A stretch of 64,000 nt of DNA from Paenibacillus selenitireducens (GCF_002021565.1 NZ_MSZX01000013.1:27-64026), one strand, 5' to 3'; positions 17,560-26,852 are shown, numbered from the stretch's first letter. Program-made: numbers and translations. The notes: generated from the letters alone by a model not told the origin.

Positions 17560-18669
17560 CTATCTGAATGTAATTTCTAGCAAGATGTCGCCCGTATTTT
17601 CAAAATCACGGTATGTGTATCGAATGCCTTGTATACCTGAAATCTTTTCAAGCGCTTTGCTAAGGTCCTCTTGTAGTGATGCTTTGCGTGTATATCGAAC
17701 TTTCACAACGGTATCACCTGCTTTCATAGCTGACTTCAATCGATCTGCTAACTGATTAACTGAGGATACAATATTCTCCGAGCTTAGATAAATGTAATTT
17801 AAATCGGTTTCGAGTTGCGTATAGAAATCAAGCCGTGCCGTATCGCTTTTCTTCAGCGATTGTACGGTTACATCGTAATTTTGCGTTGCTGCAGGATACA
17901 CCTTCGTCCATTGATGATCTACCTTTAGCTGCTTATCGGTACGTAAATAATAACTGTAGCTGACTTTCCCCTTTTGATCCGGAATCGGGTCATCCCATGT
18001 GGTATCTAAATGGTACCATTTTCCATCCAAATAGACGAGGTTCCAAGCATGCAGTTGCCCTCCTGCCGTGCCTTCTGCAATTCGATTTGTAATTCCGGCT
18101 TCCTTCAGCATTTTGTAAGTTAATAGTGCATACCCTTGGCACACGGTCGTTCCTTCCGTCAATCCTTGGTATGCAGTATCGTTCTTTAACGTGGTGTCGT
18201 AGGCTAAATGAAGCACTACCCAATCATGAATCGCCTTCACTTTCTCATGTGCATTCATCGTCGGCTTAATAATGGTTGGCAGGACACTTTTCACCGTACG
18301 TGTCACATACGCCGTCTGCTCCGTATTTTCGCGGTATTCCATATAAATCGTGATGCTGGAAGAGAGCATTGAACTTCGATATTGATAGGAATACTGGCGG
18401 ACCATGAACTGAAGATAGGAATCGGTATCAATCGCTTCCTTCAAGGCGCTCTCAAGCTTTTCCTTTGATACGCTCCCCTTCAACGTAAACGTCATGACTG
18501 TCTCTCGATTTAACATGGATTCATAGATTTGCTTCGATAGAGCCTCCATCGAATTCACCTTCAACGTATCCACCGCCGCGGTAACAGGGTTATTAATCCA
18601 TTCAACGCCGACAAAACATAATGCACATACGAGCAAAATTTTGACGACACGATTTCGAACTTTAGGCAC
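17560..18669 (-). CDS. Exported transglutaminase-like protein
   Basis: A 369-residue protein with an N-terminal signal or anchor helix (KILLVCALCFVGVEW) and a transglutaminase-like cysteine-protease fold: catalytic Cys in EGTTVCQGYALL, His in GGQLHAWNLVYL and Asp in WYHLDTTWDDP. Such bacterial proteins act at the cell surface as amidases, proteases or cross-linkers. A GTG start follows AAGGAGG by seven bases. It lies between the SLH protein (19-base gap) and the MFS gene on the same strand. In similar Firmicute proteins this domain is paired with wall-associated functions, which fits the SLH neighbour. Confidence 0.87.
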   Translation of the reverse strand: MPKVRNRVVKILLVCALCFVGVEWINNPVTAAVDTLKVNSMEALSKQIYESMLNRETVMTFTLKGSVSKEKLESALKEAIDTDSYLQFMVRQYSYQYRSSMLSSSITIYMEYRENTEQTAYVTRTVKSVLPTIIKPTMNAHEKVKAIHDWVVLHLAYDTTLKNDTAYQGLTEGTTVCQGYALLTYKMLKEAGITNRIAEGTAGGQLHAWNLVYLDGKWYHLDTTWDDPIPDQKGKVSYSYYLRTDKQLKVDHQWTKVYPAATQNYDVTVQSLKKSDTARLDFYTQLETDLNYIYLSSENIVSSVNQLADRLKSAMKAGDTVVKVRYTRKASLQEDLSKALEKISGIQGIRYTYRDFENTGDILLEITFR

Positions 18670-18688
18670 GTTTCAACCTCCTTGCGTA

Positions 18689-21034
18689 TTAACGTAAGAT
18701 GATTTGATCCACCCGACCTTGTATTTCTGCGAGTTTAATGATCATCTTCGCCGCCTCTGCGCGAGTAACAGCGGCTTGTGGATGGAATTTACCGCCATCA
18801 CTACTCATCATACCTAATTTTAGCATGAGTGCAACAGCGCCTTTGTTCTCAATCTCGGCTGTATCTTGTAATTGCGCCACTTCGGAGTCCTTTGATAGGT
18901 ATTGGGATAGTTTGTCATATTGTAGTATATGACTAAGCATTTCCGCAAGTTGTTCACGCGTCAGCGTCCGTTCTGGTTGAAGGTCTCGGGTCGGATCCTT
19001 CTGCAGCCACCTCATCTCTATGAACATCGAAGCGCTCTGATAGTAGGGGCTATCCTTTGTCACATCTTTGAATACCGGCTTCGCTTCCGCGTCACGATTC
19101 GTAGAATAATAGGATTGTACGGCCTGCATGATCCACTGCATGAATTCACCATACTTTATCGCTTCATTCGGCTTCACGAGCCCTTCCTCATCCGGGCTGA
19201 TAATCCGTAATTCCAACAATTTCTTCAACGCAGCTTCCTCAGGATTCCCGGTAATATCCTTCGCTTCGTTGATAACCAAATCGCTGGACCACCCGGTCAC
19301 GAATTTGCCTGTATCCGTACGGATAACATATCGATCCTCGTTATTAAATTTAGGAATGTAGACGAGCCTTAACTCCGGCTTGATTTCTTTGGCGCTTCCC
19401 TCTGCCGCTTTTCCCGTAATACGAGAATAACGAAGCTCCGCTTGGAGGTGATCTAAATAGAGTTGACGCGCTTGTTCCTCTGTCATTTTCGGTGTACCTG
19501 CAGGAATGGATGCTTCGTCGATCGCTCTGCTACGAACCTCATAATGTTTCAAAGCTCCCGTTGGACTAATGACCACTTGCACATTGTTCATTTGAACAGG
19601 AATGCCGTGAATGAATTGTTGGTAGATAAAGGTATGGCCCTCTCTGTCCGCGTCGAACCCATCCGTCGTTAACAGCTTTAACGATTCCGCTGCATTCGGA
19701 TACAGCTGATTGACCCACCAGTTCGCTTTCTTCTCGGCCGTATCGCGTGAAATGGCGGCAGGGTCTTGCTTCTTCGTTGTGTCGATCGGTTGGTACGCGT
19801 AACTGTATGGATAGCCTAGGGTAAGGATTTGTCCTGTCTTGACGTTCACTCTCGCTTCAAATCGATTGCTATAGGATGAAAAATCTTTCGAATCCCAGCT
19901 TAATTGCCAGACCTTCTGTGTGCGGTCCTGCCAGTCCGCTGTACTATTGCTTGCGAATCTTTCGTTCTCCTTCGGCGGCGTCAAAAGCTTTGTTACAAGC
20001 GACTTTGCCTCTTCCGCAGTCAACTCGTTACCTTGATGAGGTGTGAATGGCTTGGCAGTAGGCTCAAGCGGTTTATACGTCGATGTCGCCGGTTTGCTTG
20101 GCTGCCCGGTTACACTATCGATGAAGACACCTGTCTTGGCATCCAACACAGAACTAACCGACTTCCATTTCGGGCTATAACCTAAGTAATACTGCTTGAT
20201 TTCTCCATTGGGGCTGTACTCTGGATAATAGGACAGTTCTAGATCCAGCGCATGGCCCATAGCCTTTTTGGCTTCATCCGCTTGCACTTTGGGTTGTGCC
20301 GAGGGATATGTAAGTTCGGATTGGGAACGCCCGTAGCTCTGCAGAACCCCGTTACTATCCAAGAGAACGGAAACAGAATTCTCGGAAGGCAATCCGTTAA
20401 CAAGGATTTGATAGTTGAAAGAATAATAGCTAGGTCCAAACAAAGGAAGATTTTGTGTTCCACCGTAAAGTTCTTGTTCCTTCAACGTATTCTTATCGAT
20501 ATCAGGTGCAATTTTCCCTATCCATTGCAGCGCGACTTCCTTCGCCTGCGCCTCCGTCAGCTTCGGAGGATACTCGTACGTACGATTATTATAATCCTCA
20601 AATCCGCTGAGACTTACTTGCAGAACGTCACCCGTTATCGCATCAACCTCGCTGTTAAATCCAGAAGAGCCGTTTCCTGTTATATACCTCCACTGAATAT
20701 TCCAGATCGCCTCATCCTGCGGAGGGTATACGTTAGGATTACCTAAGGTAACGCTTGCCACTTCCGCTTCTTTGAATTTCGGGAATAGCCCGATGATCTT
20801 GGCAACCGCTTGTTCTTTGGTAATCTTGGGTTCCATCTTAACCTTCGAGACCGCTTCCTCAGGTGCTCCTGCCTTTACCGCTTTTGTATCTGTGCTATAT
20901 GCCCCAGATGTTGCCGTTGTTGTTGTTGTCGTATAATTTTCAGCTGCTGCTACTTGTTGCAGCAAACATAGGCTGAGGGTGGTCACCACCGCCGCCTTTT
21001 GTATGATCGCTCGGCGTATCTTTTTCCGTTTCAA
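18689..21034 (-). CDS. SLH-domain surface protein with YcdB/YcdC (PepSY-like) repeats
   Basis: A 781-residue exported protein. A Lys/Arg-rich start and hydrophobic helix ending in VAAAEN form a signal peptide. Residues about 70-600 hold YcdB/YcdC-type repeats with PepSY character (for example TKEQAVAKIIGLFP, LTEAQAKEVALQWIG, LTAEEAKSLVTKLL). The last 170 residues hold about three SLH modules (GEFMQWIMQAV, LTREQLAEMLSHIL, VTRAEAAKMIIKLAE) that would bind pyruvylated wall polymer. TTG at 21034 is the best start: AAGGAG is eight bases upstream, while the ATG at 21040 is only two bases from it. Confidence 0.88.
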   Translation of the reverse strand: MKRKKIRRAIIQKAAVVTTLSLCLLQQVAAAENYTTTTTTATSGAYSTDTKAVKAGAPEEAVSKVKMEPKITKEQAVAKIIGLFPKFKEAEVASVTLGNPNVYPPQDEAIWNIQWRYITGNGSSGFNSEVDAITGDVLQVSLSGFEDYNNRTYEYPPKLTEAQAKEVALQWIGKIAPDIDKNTLKEQELYGGTQNLPLFGPSYYSFNYQILVNGLPSENSVSVLLDSNGVLQSYGRSQSELTYPSAQPKVQADEAKKAMGHALDLELSYYPEYSPNGEIKQYYLGYSPKWKSVSSVLDAKTGVFIDSVTGQPSKPATSTYKPLEPTAKPFTPHQGNELTAEEAKSLVTKLLTPPKENERFASNSTADWQDRTQKVWQLSWDSKDFSSYSNRFEARVNVKTGQILTLGYPYSYAYQPIDTTKKQDPAAISRDTAEKKANWWVNQLYPNAAESLKLLTTDGFDADREGHTFIYQQFIHGIPVQMNNVQVVISPTGALKHYEVRSRAIDEASIPAGTPKMTEEQARQLYLDHLQAELRYSRITGKAAEGSAKEIKPELRLVYIPKFNNEDRYVIRTDTGKFVTGWSSDLVINEAKDITGNPEEAALKKLLELRIISPDEEGLVKPNEAIKYGEFMQWIMQAVQSYYSTNRDAEAKPVFKDVTKDSPYYQSASMFIEMRWLQKDPTRDLQPERTLTREQLAEMLSHILQYDKLSQYLSKDSEVAQLQDTAEIENKGAVALMLKLGMMSSDGGKFHPQAAVTRAEAAKMIIKLAEIQGRVDQIILR

Positions 21035-21154
21035 TGTCATCGCTCCTTCAACATGAGGAAATGTAAATATTCGAATCGATTTCCATATGTTGTTAAACGA
21101 TACATTGGGCAAAAAGTTCCTCTTTTTTTCTTCAATCGATGAAAATAGGTCCAA

Positions 21155-22060
21155 TTATCTAATGCCTTGCAAATGCCGTCGAAAAAAGGGCATCACATGC
21201 CCCCAGAAATGATGATCCTGCTCCGAGCAGCTATGGCCGTTGATATCTAGAAACACATGATCCACTGGAGTTTGCACATGGTCGATGATATACTGCAGTT
21301 CCGCAGGTGGAATAAATCTATCATGCCGCGAATGCACGAAGAAGACGGGGATTTGAGCGCCTCGGGCATTGGTATTCAACACATCGATCACATTCATTTT
21401 TCGATATGCCCGGTAATCCATGCGGGCCCGCAGAAACCAAATGAAGATCACCATATAAGCGAGCGGGAACATGGGAATATGTAGCCGACTGCATTCGGAT
21501 TGGAGGACCGTCTTCAATCGAATCGGCATCGAGTCCGTTACAACGGCTTGAACTGGAAGGGTCTGATCCAACGCAAGGATCGTGCCCAAGCCTCCCAATG
21601 AATGACCAAGCACCCCAATCGCTTCTAGATCCACGTCAGATCGGCTTCGAATATAATGGACTGCGGAGATGAGGTCATCCCGGAACGTGTAAGAGGAGGA
21701 TGCTGAGATATCTTCGCTATCTCCGTGGCAACGCACATCGAACAGGAAGACGGAGAACCCCGCTTCATGTAGGGGATCTACATAACGAAGCGAATACGCA
21801 CGATTGGATCCCCATCCATGGACGATGATGATTGTCGGCGCTGCAGCTCTTTCCTTCAACTGAAGTTCGCGGCTGGGGATAAACCAGCCACAGCACCGCT
21901 TCTCGCCGCTCTGAAACCTTACATCTTCGTAATCGTGTTTGGGTAACTGATCATTTGGTCGCCGCAGGGGTGTCTGCGTCCGTACAGCGAGTATCCATAC
22001 CAATACAAGAATAAGCAAAATCACAAGGACTATTACTTCCCACATCGCCACACTGTTCAT
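21155..22060 (-). CDS. Membrane-anchored alpha/beta hydrolase
   Basis: A 301-residue serine hydrolase with one N-terminal membrane helix (VIVLVILLILVLVWIL). The oxyanion region HGWGSNRAY, nucleophile elbow GHSLGG, acid region HSRHDRFIPP and late INGHSC histidine give a complete triad. The ATG at 22060 follows AGGAGG by six bases; a longer version would start inside the terminator of the preceding operon. It lies 120 bases before the SLH gene on the same strand. The substrate is unknown. Confidence 0.88.
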   Translation of the reverse strand: MNSVAMWEVIVLVILLILVLVWILAVRTQTPLRRPNDQLPKHDYEDVRFQSGEKRCCGWFIPSRELQLKERAAAPTIIIVHGWGSNRAYSLRYVDPLHEAGFSVFLFDVRCHGDSEDISASSSYTFRDDLISAVHYIRSRSDVDLEAIGVLGHSLGGLGTILALDQTLPVQAVVTDSMPIRLKTVLQSECSRLHIPMFPLAYMVIFIWFLRARMDYRAYRKMNVIDVLNTNARGAQIPVFFVHSRHDRFIPPAELQYIIDHVQTPVDHVFLDINGHSCSEQDHHFWGHVMPFFRRHLQGIR

Positions 22061-22116
22061 CAGGGCCCTCCTGGATGCAAATTGATAAGTATCTACTCGT
22101 AGGGTTCCCAAAACAT

Positions 22117-22168
22117 GAAAAAAAGACCGCGATAACATGCTCTAAGCTAAGCAATGTTATCACGGTCT
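22117..22168 (-). terminator. Strong rho-independent terminator
   Basis: On the minus strand AGACCGTGATAACAT pairs over 15 positions with ATGTTATCGCGGTCT (22154-22168 with 22124-22138), followed by seven T residues. It ends the sugar operon to its right and separates it from the hydrolase gene. Confidence 0.9.
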
Positions 22169-22228
22169 GAACCTTACCAAAATCAATGGCTAACAACTCC
22201 ATACTCTTCATCAGGTGAAATGTGAATG

Positions 22229-22873
22229 TTACCCTTTCGTTACGAAATCCCCTGCCACAGCCTCCACATAAGCGCGTGCATTTGCGGTCATCTGCGCATA
22301 ATCCCCTCTTGCAAGGAGATCCGGGCGTACCAGCTTCGTCCCTAAACCGACAGCTGACGCACCGGCGCTAAAGGTATCCGCGATATTGTTCAAATCCACG
22401 CCCCCGGTTGCCATCATCGGAATATGATTCAACGGCGCACGAACTTCGCGCAAATAGGAAAGTCCAAGAAAACCCATGGGGAACAGCTTCACCAGCTTCG
22501 CTCCGGCACTCCATGCACGAACGATCTCCGTAGGTGTCATCACACCCGGCCAGACATCAATTCCGCGTTCCGCTCCATAAGCAATGACATCTTCATCTAA
22601 GTTCGGTGATATCAAAAATTGTGCACCGGCGGCAATCGCTTCTTGTGCCATGGATACGTTCAATACGGTACCTGCGCCAATATAAGCGATGCCGTCCCAT
22701 TGTTCACGCCATCTTGAAATAATCGGCAATGCGCCATCGGTATTCATGGTAACTTCCATCAGTGAAATACCGCCATCCACCAACGCATGCGCAGCAGCAT
22801 CTGCCTGCTGATCTGTAATGCCGCGAAAGATTGCGACTATTTTCTTCTCCAATAGAACTGAAGTAACATCCAC
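22229..22873 (-). CDS. eda: KDPG/KHG aldolase
   Basis: A 214-residue class I aldolase that splits 2-keto-3-deoxy-6-phosphogluconate to pyruvate and glyceraldehyde-3-phosphate, and related ketoacids. The beta-barrel shows the catalytic glutamate in LMEVTMNTDG, GAGTVLN, the PGVMTPTE phosphate-site loop, the Schiff-base lysine in AKLVKLFP and the ATGGVDLNN loop. The GTG at 22873 is preceded by GAGG. It is the last gene of a three-gene set with a ROK kinase and YnfA and ends at a strong terminator. A kinase plus this aldolase suggests use of a hexonate or keto-sugar, but no dehydratase is present here. Confidence 0.9.
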   Translation of the reverse strand: MDVTSVLLEKKIVAIFRGITDQQADAAAHALVDGGISLMEVTMNTDGALPIISRWREQWDGIAYIGAGTVLNVSMAQEAIAAGAQFLISPNLDEDVIAYGAERGIDVWPGVMTPTEIVRAWSAGAKLVKLFPMGFLGLSYLREVRAPLNHIPMMATGGVDLNNIADTFSAGASAVGLGTKLVRPDLLARGDYAQMTANARAYVEAVAGDFVTKG

Positions 22874-22931
22874 GTTTTATCTTCCTCTCCTTCCCTATCG
22901 CCACCGTGACCCCTGATGTCACGCCTGCGGT

Positions 22932-23258
22932 TTATGACCGGGGCGCCCATAACATCACAGATACCCCTACGATACAGATCAACGCGCCGACCCAGTCGTA
23001 TAAATCAGGTGTCTTGCGATCAACAAGCCAGCCCCAGAGCACAGCAAGAATAATAAATACCCCGCCGTAGGCCGCATAAACGCGACCGAACGAGGGGAAT
23101 TTCTGCAGGGTTGGAATAATTCCATACGCAACAAGTATGGCGGCGCCGATAAATCCATACCAAGCAGGCTTGGCTTCCCGAAGCCACAACCATACCAAAT
23201 ATCCGCCGCCGATTTCAGCAAGCCCTGCGACGATGAACAACAAGATGGCAATCATCAT
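22932..23258 (-). CDS. ynfA: YnfA-family small membrane protein
   Basis: A 108-residue, four-helix inner-membrane protein of UPF0060/YnfA, distantly related to small multidrug resistance proteins. Hallmarks: [17 protein letters not shown] in helix 1, the [13 protein letters not shown] segment and [18 protein letters not shown]. The cellular role is not established; some homologues are linked with cation or drug tolerance. It sits between the ROK kinase (22-base gap) and the aldolase (58-base gap), though a metabolic link is not obvious. Confidence 0.93.
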   Translation of the reverse strand: MMIAILLFIVAGLAEIGGGYLVWLWLREAKPAWYGFIGAAILVAYGIIPTLQKFPSFGRVYAAYGGVFIILAVLWGWLVDRKTPDLYDWVGALICIVGVSVMLWAPRS

Positions 23259-23280
23259 ACGGATTCAGACCTTACCTAAT

Positions 23281-24240
23281 TTATTTATTTACGTTGCTAT
23301 TCGCAAACGCTGCGCTGCCAATGACACCGCCATGATCAATGAGTTCACCAATCTTAATCGTGAGTCGTTCTAGATAACCCTTGTAAACCGAACGTTCCAG
23401 CACTTCACGCATTGGTTTCAACAAGCGATCGCCTGCAAGCGCGCCGCCGCCGCCAATCACGACGACATCCGGGCTGAATAAGCTGATGGAATACGCGAGA
23501 CCCTTCCCTAACACTTTCCCGGTGTAGTTCATAATCTCATGCGCTAAGGCATCTCCCTCATCGTAAGCTTTGGAGACTTCCGCTGCTGTAAGTTCATCCC
23601 GTTCAAACACAGGGCGAAGCAAGCTGTCCCGACCCGCTTCAAGAGCCTCTCTTGCTTGGCGGGCAATTCCAGTTGCGGACACAACCGTCTCTAAGCATCC
23701 TGTTAATCCGCAGCCGCAAGGTGTTTTCTCGCCATCGATCGTGACATGACCCAATTCCCCTGCCATATAACCGCTTCCATAATAGAGTTCGCCGTTCGCT
23801 ACGGTAGCTGCTGCCAGCCCGGTACCGATGGTCACGCCATGTACGACGCCTGCGCCTTGGCCTGCACCTTTCATCGCTTCGCCAAACACGTACATTTTCA
23901 CATCATTATCTATAAATACAGGAATTCCGCCTAGCTTCTCACTAACGATCTGAGCAACAGGCAGATCACTCCAGCCCAAATTCGAATTAAAAATCACTTG
24001 TCCTTGCTTCGGATCCACGAATCCGGGAATACCCGCGCCTACGGCTTTTAACTGACTGCGGTCTACGCCTGCGCTTACTAGCAACTCATCAATCATAGAC
24101 ACAAGTTTGTTCAATACGTGGTCGCTGCCGAGATGGCGATCGGTTGGTTGTTTTAACGTTTTCAAGAGATTATATTCCAAATCTACTAGACCACAGACAA
24201 TATTTGTTCCTCCGATATCTACACCCACTAAATAGCTCAC
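23281..24240 (-). CDS. ROK-family sugar kinase (glucokinase-like)
   Basis: A 319-residue cytoplasmic kinase that phosphorylates glucose or a related sugar with ATP. The phosphate-1 loop VGVDIGGTN, catalytic FIDNDVK, GTGLAAA and the zinc-binding CGCGLTGCLE cluster with its upstream ELGHVTI histidine are all present, which fits ROK glucokinases of Firmicutes. A GTG start at 24240 follows AGGAGG. First gene of the operon, with an extended -10 promoter about 50 bases upstream. Specificity for glucose over other sugars is inferred from overall similarity only. Confidence 0.9.
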   Translation of the reverse strand: MSYLVGVDIGGTNIVCGLVDLEYNLLKTLKQPTDRHLGSDHVLNKLVSMIDELLVSAGVDRSQLKAVGAGIPGFVDPKQGQVIFNSNLGWSDLPVAQIVSEKLGGIPVFIDNDVKMYVFGEAMKGAGQGAGVVHGVTIGTGLAAATVANGELYYGSGYMAGELGHVTIDGEKTPCGCGLTGCLETVVSATGIARQAREALEAGRDSLLRPVFERDELTAAEVSKAYDEGDALAHEIMNYTGKVLGKGLAYSISLFSPDVVVIGGGGALAGDRLLKPMREVLERSVYKGYLERLTIKIGELIDHGGVIGSAAFANSNVNK

Positions 24241-24289
24241 AAAATTTCCTCCTGCTCCCTATAGGAATTGAATAATTTCAACTAACGAC

Positions 24290-24298
24290 ATTATAGCA
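24290..24298 (-). promoter_or_regulatory. Extended -10 promoter of the ROK kinase operon
   Basis: TGCTATAAT on the minus strand is a perfect extended -10 element. No good -35 is present at 16-18 bases, as is usual for extended -10 promoters. The operon start codon lies about 50 bases downstream. Confidence 0.55.
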
Positions 24299-24451
24299 TA
24301 ACCCTTTCTAGCAAATAGAAAATTCTTAATTTCGTCGTATTTTACTTCTATATTTTAAGGTAAAACTTGGTTGAATTCTATATAATACTACTGTGATGCT
24401 TGTCACAACTGAGTCCATCAGAAATTTACATATACGGAGGTTGTCATTCCG

Positions 24452-24649
24452 ATGACTATTGTCGATATCAGCTCGATTAGCCCGTCTTTATTCATTACGA
24501 TCGCTGTATTCTTACTGATCATTTGTCCGCTGCTTAGTCTCGGCGTACTCCGGCTTTTCCAAGAGCGGAAAAAAGCGGGACTCACGTACATTGTGACATC
24601 GATTGTAGGTTATATCCTCTTCACCATCGTTATCAATGTGTTCTTCTGA
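24452..24649 (+). CDS. Small two-helix membrane protein
   Basis: A 65-residue protein with two hydrophobic helices (about 10-33 and 44-64) joined by a basic loop (RLFQERKKAG). No family recognised. GGAGG lies 11 bases before the ATG, and a TATAAT (24381-24386) is placed about 65 bases upstream. It is followed 84 bases later by another small gene and then a strong terminator, so the two may share a transcript. Confidence 0.65.
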   Translation: MTIVDISSISPSLFITIAVFLLIICPLLSLGVLRLFQERKKAGLTYIVTSIVGYILFTIVINVFF

Positions 24650-24733
24650 ACGTATTGAAACTTCTTTTATTATGGATCGTAGGATAAGACATAACATCTT
24701 ATCAAAGACGTGTTCCAATGAAGGAGGCGTAAT

Positions 24734-24970
24734 ATGATGACCGAACAACCGGATCAAGATATTACTGCAAAAAATTTCGCAAAAGGAATTGCGCTTGCAT
24801 TCAAGGACTCGAGTATTTTTCGCGACGTTTCTAAAGAGAAGGATGATGCTCCTCCGATCGGCATGAAGCAAGTATTCAATCATCTTACTGGCAAGGAAAC
24901 TTTAACCCCTGAACAGCAAGAACAATTCAAACAGGAATCCTTAAGTCGCCGGTTCTTGAATAATATGTAA
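24734..24970 (+). CDS. Hypothetical small acidic protein
   Basis: A 78-residue soluble, charged protein with no recognised domain; the middle has a conserved-looking IGMKQVFNHLTGKETLTP segment and the C-terminus is Gln-rich. AAGGAGG six bases before a double ATG (24734/24737) makes translation very likely. It ends 12 bases before a perfect 21-bp terminator hairpin. No function can be assigned. Confidence 0.7.
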   Translation: MMTEQPDQDITAKNFAKGIALAFKDSSIFRDVSKEKDDAPPIGMKQVFNHLTGKETLTPEQQEQFKQESLSRRFLNNM

Positions 24971-24982
24971 TGTCTAATCAGC

Positions 24983-25031
24983 AATAGGGACAACGAAACG
25001 CCACCCAGCTTGGCGTTTCGTTGTCCCTATT
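24983..25031 (+). terminator. Perfect 21-bp terminator hairpin
   Basis: 24983-25003 pairs exactly with 25011-25031 (outer bases AATAGGGACAACG, loop CCCAGCT), followed by a T-rich stretch. It ends the two small genes at its left and could also block antisense transcription. Confidence 0.88.
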
Positions 25032-25075
25032 GTTATATTTTGGTGTACCTCAAGAGTAATCCCTCCACCCTCCAG

Positions 25076-25104
25076 TTGTGATTTCTATATGATTTCTCTA
25101 TACT
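25076..25104 (+). promoter_or_regulatory. Sigma-A-type promoter for the MFS gene
   Basis: TTGTGA (25076-25081) and TATACT (25099-25104) separated by 17 bases; the MFS ATG lies 36 bases after the -10, leaving a short leader that contains GAGGAGG. Confidence 0.7.
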
Positions 25105-25140
25105 AGAAAGGTTGTGTATTTACAACTAGAGGAGGACATC

Positions 25141-26355
25141 ATGGAAAGTAAATCTACCACCATGCAGTCCGCACGACTGCATTATTTCATTCTCATCAGT
25201 GTAATCATCGTCGCCGGTGCCAGCCAGGGCTTGCTTTTGCCGCTGCTCACCGTCATGCTGGAACATCAGGGCGTATCGTCCGATTTAAACGGCCTGAATG
25301 CTACGATGCTCTACATCGGGATTTTTTCTACATTATTTTTCATCGAAAAGTTACTTAAGCGACTTGGCTTCAAAAGATTGCTGGTGTACGCATTAACACT
25401 CATCACTTGCGTGCTGCTGCTTTTTCCCGTATTTAAAGGGATTTGGGTCTGGTTCGCTCTTCGTTTCTTAGTCGGAGTCGGGGACAGCGCGCTTCACTAT
25501 GCTTCGCAGCTCTGGGTAATGACGACAAGTACGGAACAGAACCGCGGTCGCACCTTATCCTTCTATGGCATGAGCTATGGGATTGGGTTTAGTATCGGAC
25601 CGTTAGGCATGAATCTGCTCCATTTCGGCGAATGGGCTCCGTTCGTTGCCATTGCATTGTTATGCTTAGTCGTGTTGGCAGCTGTCGTCTTCATCTTGCC
25701 GAACTACCAGGTTATGGGTGCGAAGAACGACGGCCCGGCCTTAGAGAAACGATATCTTCGCTCGTTCCAATGGGCATGGTTCGCATTGCTCCCTGCATTC
25801 TTGTATGGATATACCGAAGCCTCGATGAACAGCAGCTTCCCGATTTATGCACTGCGTATCGGACTGGATCAAGAATGGATTTCGTTCTTGCTGCCGTTCT
25901 TTGGGATTGGCGGATTGATTCTTCAATTGCCGCTTGGCATGTTAAGTGACCGTATTGGACGTAAAAAAGTACTTATGGGCGCAGGCCTATTGGGCGGAAT
26001 CGCTTTTCTCGTTCTTCCCGTGTTCGGTGCCAATGCATGGGCAATACTCGTCTTATTCATGGTCGCTGGAGGCATGCTGGGTTCATTCTATTCCTTAGGT
26101 TTGGCCTTTGCCGCTGACGTATTGCCGAGAGCATATTTGCCTTCAGCGAACGTCGTAGCGACGTTTATCTTCAGTATCGGAAGTATCGTTGCTCCGAACC
26201 TCGCGGGTCTAGGCATGCAGCATATTTCAATTTCATCAATGTTCTGGCTGCTCGGCGCCTTCTTCATCGCGTTTTCCTTCTTGGGTGTGTTCTACAAACG
26301 CAGTTGTCGCGTGGAACCCATCCAAGCAGAGGCTGCTATATCTGAGCCTATGTGA
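25141..26355 (+). CDS. MFS transporter
   Basis: A 404-residue transporter with about twelve helices. The loop 2-3 region is atypical, but the loop 8-9 region has LSDRIGRKKVLMG, a good A-motif, and the first helix has VAGASQGLLLPLLTVMLE. It resembles YfkF/YttB-like drug or sugar efflux proteins of Bacillus; substrate unknown. The ATG at 25141 follows GAGGAGG by five bases, so an earlier in-frame start is not used. Own promoter and transcribed away from the sugar operon. Confidence 0.88.
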   Translation: MESKSTTMQSARLHYFILISVIIVAGASQGLLLPLLTVMLEHQGVSSDLNGLNATMLYIGIFSTLFFIEKLLKRLGFKRLLVYALTLITCVLLLFPVFKGIWVWFALRFLVGVGDSALHYASQLWVMTTSTEQNRGRTLSFYGMSYGIGFSIGPLGMNLLHFGEWAPFVAIALLCLVVLAAVVFILPNYQVMGAKNDGPALEKRYLRSFQWAWFALLPAFLYGYTEASMNSSFPIYALRIGLDQEWISFLLPFFGIGGLILQLPLGMLSDRIGRKKVLMGAGLLGGIAFLVLPVFGANAWAILVLFMVAGGMLGSFYSLGLAFAADVLPRAYLPSANVVATFIFSIGSIVAPNLAGLGMQHISISSMFWLLGAFFIAFSFLGVFYKRSCRVEPIQAEAAISEPM

Positions 26356-26425
26356 TCGCTATTGATTTCTGCATTGAAAATCACTATGCTAAATTCAAAA
26401 AGGTAGACGGAGAGGTTGATGTACG

Positions 26426-26773
26426 ATGCAAAAATGGGTAGATTACTGCCTTACGAAGCCGGGGACAAGCTTGACTTATCCGTTCGGTGTCGAGGTTCAG
26501 GTATTCAAAGTCGGTACCAAAATGTTCGCTTTGATGCCTTCGGACGTGCCTGCATCGAACATTAGCTTGAAGTGCGATCCCATGCGCGCCGCCTCCCTAC
26601 GGGAGCAATATGCTGAAATTCAACCCGGATATCATCTGAACAAAAAACACTGGAACACCGTGCAATTGCATGGGGATTTAACGGACGAGGAGATACGGAT
26701 GCTCATTGACCATTCCTATGAACTGGTCTTTAAGGGATTAACAAAAGCAGAAAAAACCGAAATTGCTCGTTAA
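26426..26773 (+). CDS. MmcQ/YjbR-family protein
   Basis: A 115-residue protein of the MmcQ/YjbR family, which adopts a CyaY-like fold and is often annotated as DNA-binding without direct proof. Signatures are the TYPFGVEVQVFKVGTKMFAL start, ISLKCDP, and GYHLNKKHWNTVQL, followed by the closing helix DHSYELVFKGL. GGAGAGG lies about ten bases before the ATG. It follows the MFS gene by 70 bases and ends at a bidirectional hairpin. Confidence 0.88.
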   Translation: MQKWVDYCLTKPGTSLTYPFGVEVQVFKVGTKMFALMPSDVPASNISLKCDPMRAASLREQYAEIQPGYHLNKKHWNTVQLHGDLTDEEIRMLIDHSYELVFKGLTKAEKTEIAR

Positions 26774-26800
26774 GGCACATCCAATTTTCATAAGCACGTA

Positions 26801-26846
26801 AAAAGCGAACCACAACATCAGACGTTGGGTTCGCTTTTGTTTTTTC
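26801..26846. terminator. Bidirectional terminator
   Basis: AAAAGCGAACC(A)CAAC pairs with GTTGGGTTCGCTTTT with one bulged A; T-runs are present on both sides. It separates the convergent YjbR gene and the secreted stalk-domain gene. Confidence 0.82.
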
Positions 26847-26852
26847 GCATCA

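Noticed and set aside
24681-24711. Hairpin GATAAGA/TCTTATC before the small acidic protein gene
   Set aside because: Short, AT-rich and lacks a T-run; no regulatory meaning can be claimed.
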